The notes beneath the pieces are model-generated. The model worked only from the letters and a program-made list of their open reading frames with translations, made no database searches and was not told where the DNA came from. Shown piece after piece: positions 31,205-43,200 of a DNA stretch of 64,000 bases; position 1 is the stretch's first letter; every line of letters starts with the position of its first letter. The stretch comes from Aplectana chamaeleonis (lineage: Eukaryota; Nematoda; Chromadorea; Rhabditida; Cosmocercidae), in contig JAPDOI010000144.1 of assembly GCA_029168955.1 (NCBI GenBank), forward strand, positions 62,001 to 126,000. The letters are read 5' to 3'. The position numbers were made by a program, and so were the translations under genes.

Positions 31205-34200
31205 CTAAAGTATCAAGAAGACTAGGAACCCGAATTGTGGGAATACAAACAGGTGCCACAGTGAAATATAGGCGTTTTAACATGCTACCGATAGCCTGCA
31301 TGAGTCGGCAAGTCGGCACCACGTTTTAACACTTGAGAGACCGCCCTACGGCCAGTTTATGTGGGTGTTTAAGTGTTTACGATGATTTTCGTCCCCGAGT
31401 TTTTCCCATAAAACAACGCGTTGGCCTCCAAGTGATACTAAAATTACGAAGAAACGGCGAGAAACGCATTGAAACGCCGCATTTCAGTGACATTATTCTA
31501 TAACATGGACTAGTTGTCCGGTTGTACGAACATGTTCCTGGTGGTTCTCATCGGTGAAAAATGGAGTCAATCGAAAGTAGAGAAATATTGTATGCAAAGC
31601 AGGATTAGTTTGGGCCCTAAGGAAGGAACGGAGCAATAGAGAGTAGAGAATTGCAAAACACGGGTCCACAAAAGATATAGTCGTCACAACAAACAGTTCC
31701 TGTGAACAACAACCCAAAACAATTTATTTCCAGATTGCATGCTTATTTCGGAGAGAGTCACACGCTCATCACAGTGGTATCTCTGAAATCGTCCAAGACC
31801 CCCCTTTGAACAGAGTTATGGCTCTTAAAGATGCCTAGATTCTGAGGGTGAAAAATTGATGGACGAGTCGTCTCAGACCTATATTTCTCCTCATTCGCAA
31901 TCGTTGCGTGAGAGAAAGCCAGGATAAGGAGACGGTCCTGTGATGGACTGAAGAACGACGACTTGTTGGAATTCGTCCATCCATCGAGCCGCTATCGTGT
32001 TCGAAAATCTGTTAGGGGGTCGAGCCTGTGGTGGTCGCTATATCTCGCTTATTTGGAGGAAATGAGATCTGGCATCCGGCACGTGTTATACAGGAGGGGT
32101 CCCCTACACAATTACATGAAAATCTCAAAATTCATATCCGAGGCAGTGTTCACGATGAGTATCGCACTCGAGTTCGACCCAAAAATGGGATTGTTTGGTC
32201 GTGAGGTAACTAATAGTGAAGAAACAGCGAAGAAAAACGTCCAGAATAAATCAAAATAACGGTTTCTAAATTTAGGGAGTGGACAAGAATCATGGGCCCT
32301 GCTGATTTCGGCAAGCGCGCGCTAATCGCGAAATCTGCGCGAATCTATCATGCTAAACGCGGCTGAGTTGCTTGGCAAGTTGCCATCGAAAGGTGTGCGG
32401 CGCCACAAGCTCGTCCGATTAGGGGGGGGGGGGGCGGACCAGGGTAGGTAGGCGCACCGGGATAGCTTTCAAAGCCGTTTTTATCAATTACTGGCCAGTT
32501 TTCGTTGCTTTCTTCGACCCTATCCTCTACAGCACCTGCCAACTTGGTGTTTCACGCCGAGACCTCGAGAACGATATTTATCGTGAACACTGCCTTTAAG
32601 GGGCGGGGTGAGATTAAAGGATTTCATCTACTTCTGGTGCGTTTTTCTAAATTTCTACGCCATTTTAGTTCTACCCGGGAACCACCTAATCGACATAGCA
32701 AATAATCTTAAAATTGAAGATTATCGTGAACGCTGCCTTTCATTATGAATGAATCCGTGTAAAAAAATCTGAGGTATCTATTTTCTGCTCACCAGTAACA
32801 TAGGTTCTTGTTAGTACGTGTTAACCAGCTACAATGAAAAAGTTACTTTTTATTGAAGAAGCGGCAAAAATTGTGGGTGAGCAGTATGGGCACGCAGTAC
32901 CAAATGCAAACGAGTCGTGGCCACGCAGTGGGGAGACGCGGTCCCTTAGAGGTCGTTCATACTTCTGTCAAGGCGCAGCGCGGCGAGATGCAAACCTACA
33001 ATATCGATCGTGCCGCGCCGCGTGGTCAATATTTCAGAAATGCGCTGTGCCGCGCCGCTCGGCAGCGACAGTGTAAACGACCCCTTAGGCTTGTTTCAGA
33101 GTGCGATAGCTAGTCGCCGCGATGGCTTGTTTTGAATGCGCATTGACGTGCGACGCGATCTCGAAAGATGCTCATGATTCTTTGCCATGCTCATGATTCA
33201 AGGCGTTAGAGCTGTAATTCTTTTTCCAATCCTGTCAGAAACTGCAATATGTCGTGAACTTCGCAATAGGTCGTGAACATGCACAGATCACGGCGACGGG
33301 AAAAACGCGTGTGTGCGGTAGCGTATTCCACTAAGCATACTGTGGGTTGCGCCTTAGACAACGGCAAGTTTGTATTTTTTCCTAGATTTTAAAGAAAAAA
33401 GAGTTTACAAGGTTGAAATACGCTAAGCATTTTGCCCTCCGCGCACAGATTATTAACACACCTCAAATTTTTATTATAGACACGCAGGAATAACAATAAA
33501 AATGAAAAATTACGAAAAATGGAGGCAACGGAGAAAATTTTTTTCTTTTTATTTCTGCGTGTGTTCATGGTGAAGACTATAGGTAAACTGATAATGTTTG
33601 TGTGAGGTAAAACTCACCGGTTTTCAACGTTCCCATCGTTTTTTGTCTTCAAAGTTTAGAGAAAAAACTCGAAGCTAATCGTCACGGCGGCTGCAGAGGG
33701 GGTTACCTATATTTTCGTTCTTCATGTAGACTTGAATCCGCCAGTGTGTAAATGTATATTCCGATTAGAATCACCTTTCGGAAAACTAGGGCCTCGCTTG
33801 GGTCCCGTCTGGAAAAAAAATACGTTAAGTTGGGTTCTCAAAACGAGTTGGTCGTCCGACGGACAACTCGTCCACCGCTCTCATTTGACAGCACTCCTAA
33901 GCAACCTGAATTAAGATTCGATTTCCTTTCAAAGCAGTGAACGCTTCCAAATGCACATAAGAGCTTCATGCTCCCGGAGGTTTCAACGCCTGCTCAAAAT
34001 AGAGTAGTCCCCCAGCGAACATGGATTAGTTACACCCCGCAGCCGCCGTCACGGTTAGCGAGTAGAGAAAAATACAAAACTGCCGTGGTCCATCGCACAA
34101 CCTACATTATGCGTAGTGGAATACACAACCGTCTTTTGCCGTTGTAGTGGACTGTAAATTTTTCTTCGGTGGCTATTTTATAATACTAAAATTTATTGTC

Positions 34201-37200
34201 TTATGAGGATTCAATGGCTAATCGTATACGGTGCACAGTATTTTTTCCTTTTACTCAGTCACCCTTCAAAATTAACGAACTCACTTGACGTCTGGTACCT
34301 TCGGCGTATCCCGTGGTAAGCAGGTTTCGTTTGTGAGAAATACGGCATCGTTTATATGAATACTACGGAATGCGGCACACATTACCAGATGTTGAGCTGA
34401 GAAATGTCTGAAAGATAATTCATTAACCTCATGTTAATTACTAGCCTTTACCGAATCAGGGCAGAAATATCATAAGGCGCCTCAAGGTAACCGAGTTTCA
34501 CACAAAACGTTGGGCTGGAATTGACAGGAGTCGAATAAGCTTTCAAAGAACATTTGTGTACGATCAGTATTTGGATTTGAACAAAAACTTTTTTATCAAC
34601 GGATATTGGAAAAGTTCTGAGAACTCATTCCTGAGCAACTCCTTGATTCTGAATTCATTACTTTAAAAAATCTGCGAAAAGAATTCACCTCAGCAAGGCA
34701 ACCTGTGTGCTAAGAGGAAGACGTTGGAACTCCTGCAAATGTTTCGCCCATTCAACCATTAATGTGAGCTGCTGGTTCATACTGGAAATGAACTCTTTGG
34801 AATCTCTAAAACCTTGATTTCTTCTATAAATGGAGGTTTACCTATCGGTCACATCGCAGGTGGTTGCCTGGCGATGAGCGTCAGCAGTTCGAGTGATGAC
34901 AGACGAGCGCAGATGACGAACAATGGCCTCGGCGGTGAGCAGCGCATCGAGGAGAGGATCGTCGGGAATCGCTCCTGATCCAGCGGGTCGAATCCTACAA
35001 TCTTAGTGATTGCTGAGACGGCGTCATCATGGACAGCTGCGTGTCATACCTATCTCTTTCATTCTGCACAGCCTCTTTCCTCATTCCACGTCGCATACAT
35101 TCGTCGAAGCGGCAACTGCGACATGTGTTTCGCTGTGCTGGAATGGACCGTCATAGTATAGGGTATGCAACACCTTACCCGACACAAGACTGAGTAACCC
35201 TTTTACGCTATCAAGATCACAATTAACCGTCTTGCTTGTACTGTAGAAGTGAGCTTGAGTGGACTCGGGAGCGCTGAATGCCCAGACTGCCTCGCAAGGC
35301 AAACGTTTCGCGCATTTGCAACATGTCTTCAAGTCTCATGAAGTGCGAAAAGATTATAGACTGTGAAAAAACTTCTCATTAACATGAAGAAGTTTCGATT
35401 AATGCTAAACTCTGGGGTATTTCTGGTGAGCTCTCGATTTCAGTTATCAGTAGAAGCACCGCGTTGAAACTTTGAAAAATTTAATTGCTAATAACGATGC
35501 TTCGCCAAAATTTGACTTTCGTCCAGATCCTTTACCGCTGACGTCATCGTTATTAAAGGGCGGCAGAGTGCATAGGCGCTGGGGTCTGGCGGCGAGCTTG
35601 TTCAGAAGAAACGTTCAAGAACAAGCATAGACGCGGAAGACGCCAGACAGCCAGAGACAGGCGCATCGACCGTCGCCATTCGTCTCGTCGTATTGTGCTT
35701 ATCTGGGTCAAATTCCGGTTCGCAATTGCGTCTCGGCACGCTTTGCGGCCGCGCGCATTCGAATCGAAAGAGTTTCCAGCGCTGCAGCAGCCGATCTGTT
35801 GACACTAGGTGGGTTTTAGAAACTGGAAACTAGACAAAATCGAAGAAAACTGAATGAAAAAGCCATATCGAGTCGGCTTCGGCGCTGGAAACTCGACTGA
35901 CTCGAGCGCGTGCGGCCGCAAAGCGTGTCGAGACGCAATTACGGACCGGAATTTGACCCAGATAAGCACAGTATGGTTCGTCGTGCGGCTGCCCGTGATC
36001 ATACAGTGCGTTTCATTGTTTATGAGCAACCTACTTTTCAACTATATCATTCTCCAGCTTGACGCTGGGCAGTTTTCACTAACATTAGCGTATTCAGAGT
36101 GTCAAAAAACCTATATATACATGTCATCAAAATTTTACCTCTTTGAGAACTGTTTTTATAACAATTTATAACAAATTTGTCAATTTTCGGCCGTTTCATT
36201 GTTTATGAACACTCAAGTTTCAAAACAATTTATTCTTCAAGCATAATAATTACGTACTAATTAGTAGTCTACATGAGCTCCATGTTTCATGGCTACTTCA
36301 AAAAGCCGAGATGGCATGCTCTTCGCTAGGTTACACAGTACCACGGTGTCGATTTCACTTCATGCTTCGAGGATCGCAGTTCTGAGCTCATCAATCGAGT
36401 GAAATTGCCTGCAGTTGACGTACACTTTGCGCACGATGATCCCCCACAGGTTCTCCATGGGATTCAAGTCAGGGCTACTTGATGGCCAGTCCATAACTTT
36501 GATTCTATGCTCACGAAGCCAAGAGGAAGTCGCTCTGCTACGGTGCACGCTTGCGCTGTCCTGTTGAAATGTGAAGTTACTCCGGCTGCGACCTCCCAAA
36601 AACGGGCAGAAGGTGATGCCCCAACATTTCCTCATACTCATCTGAGTCTATGCGACAGGATACGAAGGCAAGGTCGAGCGTGTTCTCGCAACTAAATGCC
36701 CCCCACACCATCAAAGAGCCACCGCCGAAGTTCCGCCTACTGAATAACCTGGGCTCCTTCCTTAGGTCACGCGAGTAGGACTTCACACCATCAGGGCCAC
36801 CCAAGTTAAACTTCTTTGCGTCTGAGAAGACCACCTGAACACCATAAATCAACTTCTCGTTAACATAAACTGAGCTGACCTTTACTCTACCTACGGCCTC
36901 ACCTTATCCCAATCGGTCACCATGTTCTCTCGCGCGAATCGAAGACGAGCGGTTCTGTGGGAACTGGTGAGGTGTGGAGCCTCCTGCATTCTCTCTCACA
37001 ATGTTTCCGTCGCATTTAATAGCCCTCCAGGCGGTAGATTTCGATACAGGCAATCTCAATTCCGCACCGACTTGATTTACACTAGCCGTGTTGTTGGATA
37101 ATCGCTTGCAAACCTTGGGTTCGTCCTTTTGGGAGAGCTTCCGCACACATCTTAAAGATAATTGTGTTCGTAGGCGTCTTTATCTTTCAAATAAGTGTAA

Positions 37201-40200
37201 ACGACGCCAGGGCTTCTTTCAATTTGGGCGGCGATATGACGTGGCCCCAAGCCGGCATCTTTGAGGGCTCTGATCTGAGCTTTCTTCACAGTAGAGAGTC
37301 GAGAGCCGCGCGCCATATTGAGACAAGAAATGCCTCGTCATTCTCGACCCACCTATATAGGTAGGTTGAGACCGGGAATTGTTTTAAACATTGTTAGCAG
37401 GAAGTGTTCATAAACAATAAAACGGTCGAAATTTGAAAATTCTTATAAAATGTTATAAAAAAAGTTCTCAAAGAGGTGAAATTCTGATGACATGTATATA
37501 TAGGTTTTTTGACACTCTGAATACGCTAATGTTAGTGAAAAATGCCCAGCGTCAATGTGAGAATAATATAACTGTAAAGTAGGTTGTTCATAAACAATGA
37601 AGCGCACTGTAGGTTCGTTGGGGTGAAGACAGCGGTCCGAGAGGTGAAGGTTGTTTAGGATACCTGAGTGGGGAATGGTGGAGGTTCCCTATAGATTTGC
37701 AACTTCAAAATTTGACATAGATTTGCAACTTCAAACTTTGACGTTTTCTCAATCCTCTTTTTTCCATTCAGTATATTTTTCTTCTTAATCATTAATTTGA
37801 AACATTTTTTCGTTAGATGACCTTCTTTTGAAATTGGCTATTCTTAATGAAATGATCTGCCTAGGTAATGAAAAATTTCCTTTGAGCTGCCTTGTAGTCA
37901 AAAATTTTCGGAAAAATTTTTCCAAGCAATTCTTGAAAAACTACCCGTTCTTCGCTCATAGAATTTTTGCCCTTTAAAGGCAGTGTTCATGATGATTTCC
38001 GTTCCCGAGTTTTTCACATAAAACAATGAGTTGGCCTCCAAGTGTTACCCAAATTACGGAGAAAAGGCGAGAAACGCACTGAAACGTCGTATTTCAGTGA
38101 CACTATTCTATAACATGGACTAGTTGTCCGGTTGGATGAACGCGTTCATGGTGGTTGTCACCGGTATAAAATGAGGATAATCAGAAATGGAGGAATATTT
38201 TAGGCAAAACAGTATTAGTTAGGGTCCGAAGAAAACCACGGAGTAATAGAGAGTAGAGAAACGCGAAGGACGGGTCCGCGAAAGATTTCATTGTCACAAC
38301 AAACACTTCCTGTGATACTTAAAAGGCGGGCTGATACTTAAGGATTTCGTGTACTTCCGGAGCGTTTCTCTCAATTTCTATGTAATTTTGGTTCTACCCG
38401 GGTTCCACTTAGTCAATATAAAGAATAATCTCAAAATTGAAGATTATCGTGAACACTGCCTTTAAGACGAATCTTTGGACGGAGCTGTTTCCAAAGTCTC
38501 CATGGGGAATCAGTTCTCCGTCCATACTTTTTTTACTCTAAAAGGAAGCCCTTTGGTGAAGGTTGTTTTCGGAATCCCCATAAAATTCTGCATCGAATTG
38601 CGTTCTCAGTTTTTGAAAAATACGTTCCCCTTCTAGCAGCCGATTTCAGTTTAAAAAGTGCATTTTTTTTCGCCTGAAATGATCGGTTTTTCGTCCATAA
38701 CTTTTTTATGCTTGGAGATGGACTTCTGGTTACGGTTGTTTTTGGAATCTTGATGGAATCCTGCGTCGACTGGTGTTTCCAGTTTGGAAAATGTTTTCTC
38801 GATCCTTCAGCCTATTTCATTTAACAAAACTAAGGTTTTTCGCCGATAACTCTTCAACCGTTGAAGATAGTGTTTTGGTGAAGGTTGTTTCTGAAATCCA
38901 CGCAAAATTCCGCGTCGAATGGTATATCAGGTTCCTAACTCTGCTTGCTCCATAAGCCAACCAGGTCGGTGAAGCCGAGCCCCGTTGTAGGCTCCAGGGG
39001 AACTCTGCGTCTCCTACTTACACCATAGAGGCGAGAGCACCCTATGGAGATAACTAAGGAGCTCGGCCCCACCGACCTAGCTGGCTTATGGAGCAAGCAA
39101 AGTTAGGAACCCGGTATGTCATTCGACGCAGAATTTTACGTAGATTTCAAAAACAACCTTCACCAAAACCCTTTCTTCAACGGTTGAAGAGTTATCGGCA
39201 AAAACCGGTGTTTCGTAAAATGAATTAGGCTTAAGGATCGAGAAAATATTTTTCCAAACTGCAAACAACAATCAACTTACAATTCTATGGGGATTCCAAA
39301 AACAAACTTCACCAAAAATGTCTATCTTCAAGCACAAAAAAGTTATGAACGAAAAACCGATAATTTCAGGCGAAAAAAAATGCACTTTATAAGCTGAAAT
39401 TGGCTGGTAGAAGGGGAATATATTTTTTAAAACTAAAATTGCTATTCGATGCAGAATTTTATGGGGATTTCGAAAACAACCTTCATCAGAGGGCTTCCTT
39501 TGAGGGTAAAAAAGTTATGGACGAAAAACCTGCAGTGACACCCACCCATTCTTGAAAATGACTTGCATGATTGTTGGGTCACTTTCATTCTTTTTCGGGG
39601 CGTTTCACCGGTTTTCCCAATGGTAAAGGTTCCCCACTTCACCTACCCAGGGGTGAAGGTTGGTAGAGTACATGGCTCCACCCAACGAAGCTATGCCCGT
39701 GATCGTCACAGCAGTCTAGTCTGAGCTCTCCTGTCCTCCATTTCTCGTCAACCTTCAGCGCAGTGAGCCGTAGCTCCCTGTCCAAACAGTATCCGACAAA
39801 CGCCATCATGATACGAAGTCCGTAGTCATAAGATGGGTTAACCGTACTCCTAGAAAGCAGACGTTCAAAGGGAAGACAATGGCGCAGAGGGCTGTAGGCC
39901 CTGCCCCGCATTCCCGGCACCGAAAAACGAGGAGGTAACGTCGGCATGGATCGTGAAGAGACTTTGCGTTCACTGTTGAGGGTTGGCGCAAACTTGGTGC
40001 CATATGCTACACCATAGGTACACCGAGTTTGCGCCAACCTTCAAAAGTGAACGCGAAGTCTCTTCACGATCCATGCCGATGTTAAGTATCAGTGCGGAGG
40101 CGCCACTTAGGCTTGACCCCTAATGGCAGTGAGGAGATCTGTTCCTGACGTGTTCGACCTGTTGTACATAAGAGAGGTTAAACGCATACCCCTTATCTGG

Positions 40201-43200
40201 TGTTCTATTATGAAGAGTATATAGACAAGAGCAGTGTAGTTAATGTGCAGGCTACGAGCCTTATTCGGTATTATCGACAGCATATGTAGAGTTCACTTAG
40301 TAAATTTAGTCAGATGAATGGACGGGGCTGTGACGGTAGAGTTCCGCGCGCGAATCAAAACCTCGTTGACCACTGATGCCGCCAACACCGCACGGCTAGC
40401 CGCCTGGTTCATGCGTCAGACTAAATCGAATACGAAAACTATATATGGTGTTATATTTGCAATGGAGTAAACTAACAGGTATAATCTCAAAACTGAATGG
40501 ATCAGAAAACACATAAAAGCTACCAGTTTGCAACAAAAACTCACCTTTATCAACCACGCAGCGTCGACTAAATCGGCATGAGTACGCATGTCGTTTTCGT
40601 ATAGTCCTGCGGAAAAATCCTGCAAATACCTTCGTTACCTATAAAAAGATAAGAGATTCCAGAATTCTTGGAATAGAAAAAAGCTGGTCCTCTAGGCAGT
40701 ACATATTAGTGTAATGAATCACTTGGAGACGAAAGCAAAACATGCATGTCTACTATCCCGAAAATGCACAATAGCAAAGTTTTCCCGCAAACAAAATGCG
40801 CTTCGCACAGTCCCCTCCGTGAGGTGTTACTGGATTGCAGGCGCCACGTGTTAGCGCGGGCCATTGCGTCAAGTTCATCTCCTCTCGACATGCGGGTAAG
40901 TGCTCATTCTGTTCATTAGAAATCGAAAAAGTTGCCTTCCTAGAGCTTCGAGGTGTCGCGTACCGACAACCTAGCAATTCGGTAAAAAATATGCAAAAAC
41001 GATGGCAAATATGATGAAGACGCATAGAAAGCTGATAAAACACTTATTTGAACAGCAGTGTTTGCGATAGTTTTCGTTTTGGATTCGTGAGAGAAGGGCG
41101 AAAACGCGCTGAAACGCAGGAAACTGATTTTCGACACCAGTGGCCGTATTCATGAAATCACGGGCGCGCGAAGGGGGCGTAACCTTCCCGTACCCGACGT
41201 ATGGCCGGCGGTTTTGTGCCTCTCTTGTCGAGATTTCAAGAGTGGAGGCCACCCGTTCGCCACCTCTCAGAGCAGAGACAGGCATGAGTAGCCACCAGCA
41301 GAGACGGAGAGGAGACCAGCGAGTAGGGCCTCTTTCAGAGTTCGATCGCTCTGCGACGCAACCGAATGAAAACACTGTGTATCGATCTGGTCGCGTCGCG
41401 CGATCTGGTCGCCGGCCTTTCAGACAAGATCGCGGGAAAAGTCGCCCAATCGCGCGATTGGGCGACTGAGATGGCCAGATCGCGTCGCCATGCAGTGCAC
41501 GGCGTCGCGACCGATCGCGGCGACCGCTTCATATGTCCACGTTCAAATTCCTCTTTTTTTCACGTTGATTCAGGCAAAATCAGTATAAGTAGGCAAACAA
41601 TCATAATGCAAAACAATTATTATCATAAAATGATTATTATCATCAAAAAAAATCTACGATACACTTGAGGGTGGCAATAAAACTAGGATCCAAACCACAA
41701 TTGACATTGTAGTTCCATGGTCTAAACAAAACCTTCTCCCTCTTTCCACTCAAAAAAATCAAGTACTACACCTGGGTAGAACTACTAATAAGGAAGGCGG
41801 GTACAATATCGATGGTTCAATACTCCAGCATGTTAACCTAGTAAAAGATTTAGGGTTTCTTGTCGATTCGAAATTGAATTTTGATAAGCATTTGGATAGT
41901 ATTGTTGCGAAAGCTGAACAGAAACTTTTCCTTCTCTTCAAATCGCTGAAAACTAAAGGTCCATTGCTTTTGGTTACAGCCTATAAAATTTACGTTCGAT
42001 CTGTTCTTGAATATGGTACCTGTATCTACTTTCCTCATTAAAAAACCTGCGTTGCCAAACTAGAAAGAGTGCAAAACAACTTCACAAGGAAGGTCTTCAT
42101 AAGGTCTCTTGGCTTCACGTGTAGGAGTATACCCCGTGGCATAGTGAGGAATCGTATACTTAATTTGGATATTTTACATTGCAGACGCAAGAAAAATGAT
42201 TTAATTTTGGTATATAATATTATAACTGGAAGACTGGGTCTCAAAGCTCATTCATTTTTCAAACTGGTTGAATCAAATACTAGGGGAGAAAGGTTCAAGC
42301 TTAAATTCCGTCAGCCGCGCACCTCTTTGTGGCGCAGCTTCTTCACCTTCGGAGCCGGCATGGAATACTTGAAGATGAGCCATACTGTTCAGATACCGAT
42401 CAACTTCACTAAATTCAAAACACTTGTCAAAAATTACCTTCATTGTCAAGGAAGGATCTATCAATCTTTTAACGCTTTTTCCTTTCGAAATCTGTCATTT
42501 TTTAAGTTCCTCGATGTTTTCGTTGTTTTTCTGCCCTTTCTATGTTTCTACACGTCTGCAAGGGCGTGTAATAAAGTTAAAGTTGAATAGCAGAGCACAA
42601 CGCACCTTTTTATCATAAATGACTAACCAATTGCGCGACACCGCGAACATGAAACAGGCGTCGATTAGAATGTGTACGTAAAAGTGCGTGGTCGCCAACT
42701 TCCGCGATTGGGCATTCACACTTCCAAAATCTGCGATTTCCACGGCGACGCGACGGTCGCGTCGCCGTGCTCACGATCGCGTCGCAGAGCGATCGAACTC
42801 TGAAAGAGGCCTAGGAGACTGCTAGGTCACAGGTCCGCTATCAGTGCATTCCGGCGGGCACAGCATGCCCGACCTCGATTGTGCGAGTGGACGGGCAGAG
42901 CGCGCGCTACCTGCCAGTGACATATTGATCACGCTCTGAAACGCAAGATCGACGCAGCAGGCAGCCGCGATTCTCTCCCTCCACCCGCCAGGTGGCTAGA
43001 AACCCTCCCGTCTACCCGCCAGGTGGCCAGGAACCTTCCCGCCTATCTGCCTGGTATTCAGTAAGGTGCAACATCGGAAACGCGTCCAACAGCGGGTGGA
43101 CTTTGTACTTTCCCAGGAGGCTCCCAACGTTTCATGAATACGGGCACAAGTCAAATTCTAGGCTCCCGTCAGAGCTGGTCGATCAATTGAGTCCCACCTG

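Larger units (their letters stand above)
41142..43145. mobile_element. Outer element of a three-layer nest
   Basis: Inverted ends GGCCGTATTCATGAAA at 41142 and TTTCATGAATACGGGC ending 43145. Contains the TAG-flanked element 41327-42811 and a short duplicated CCCGCCAGGTGGC block at 42981-43050. No clear target duplication. Receptor intron 1. Confidence 0.65.

Noticed and set aside
31210..31348. Possible receptor exon reading [19 protein letters not shown] (minus)
   Set aside because: Exon 6 joins exon 7 directly in phase and aligns to the family without it; including it would insert extra residues and its acceptor is poor.
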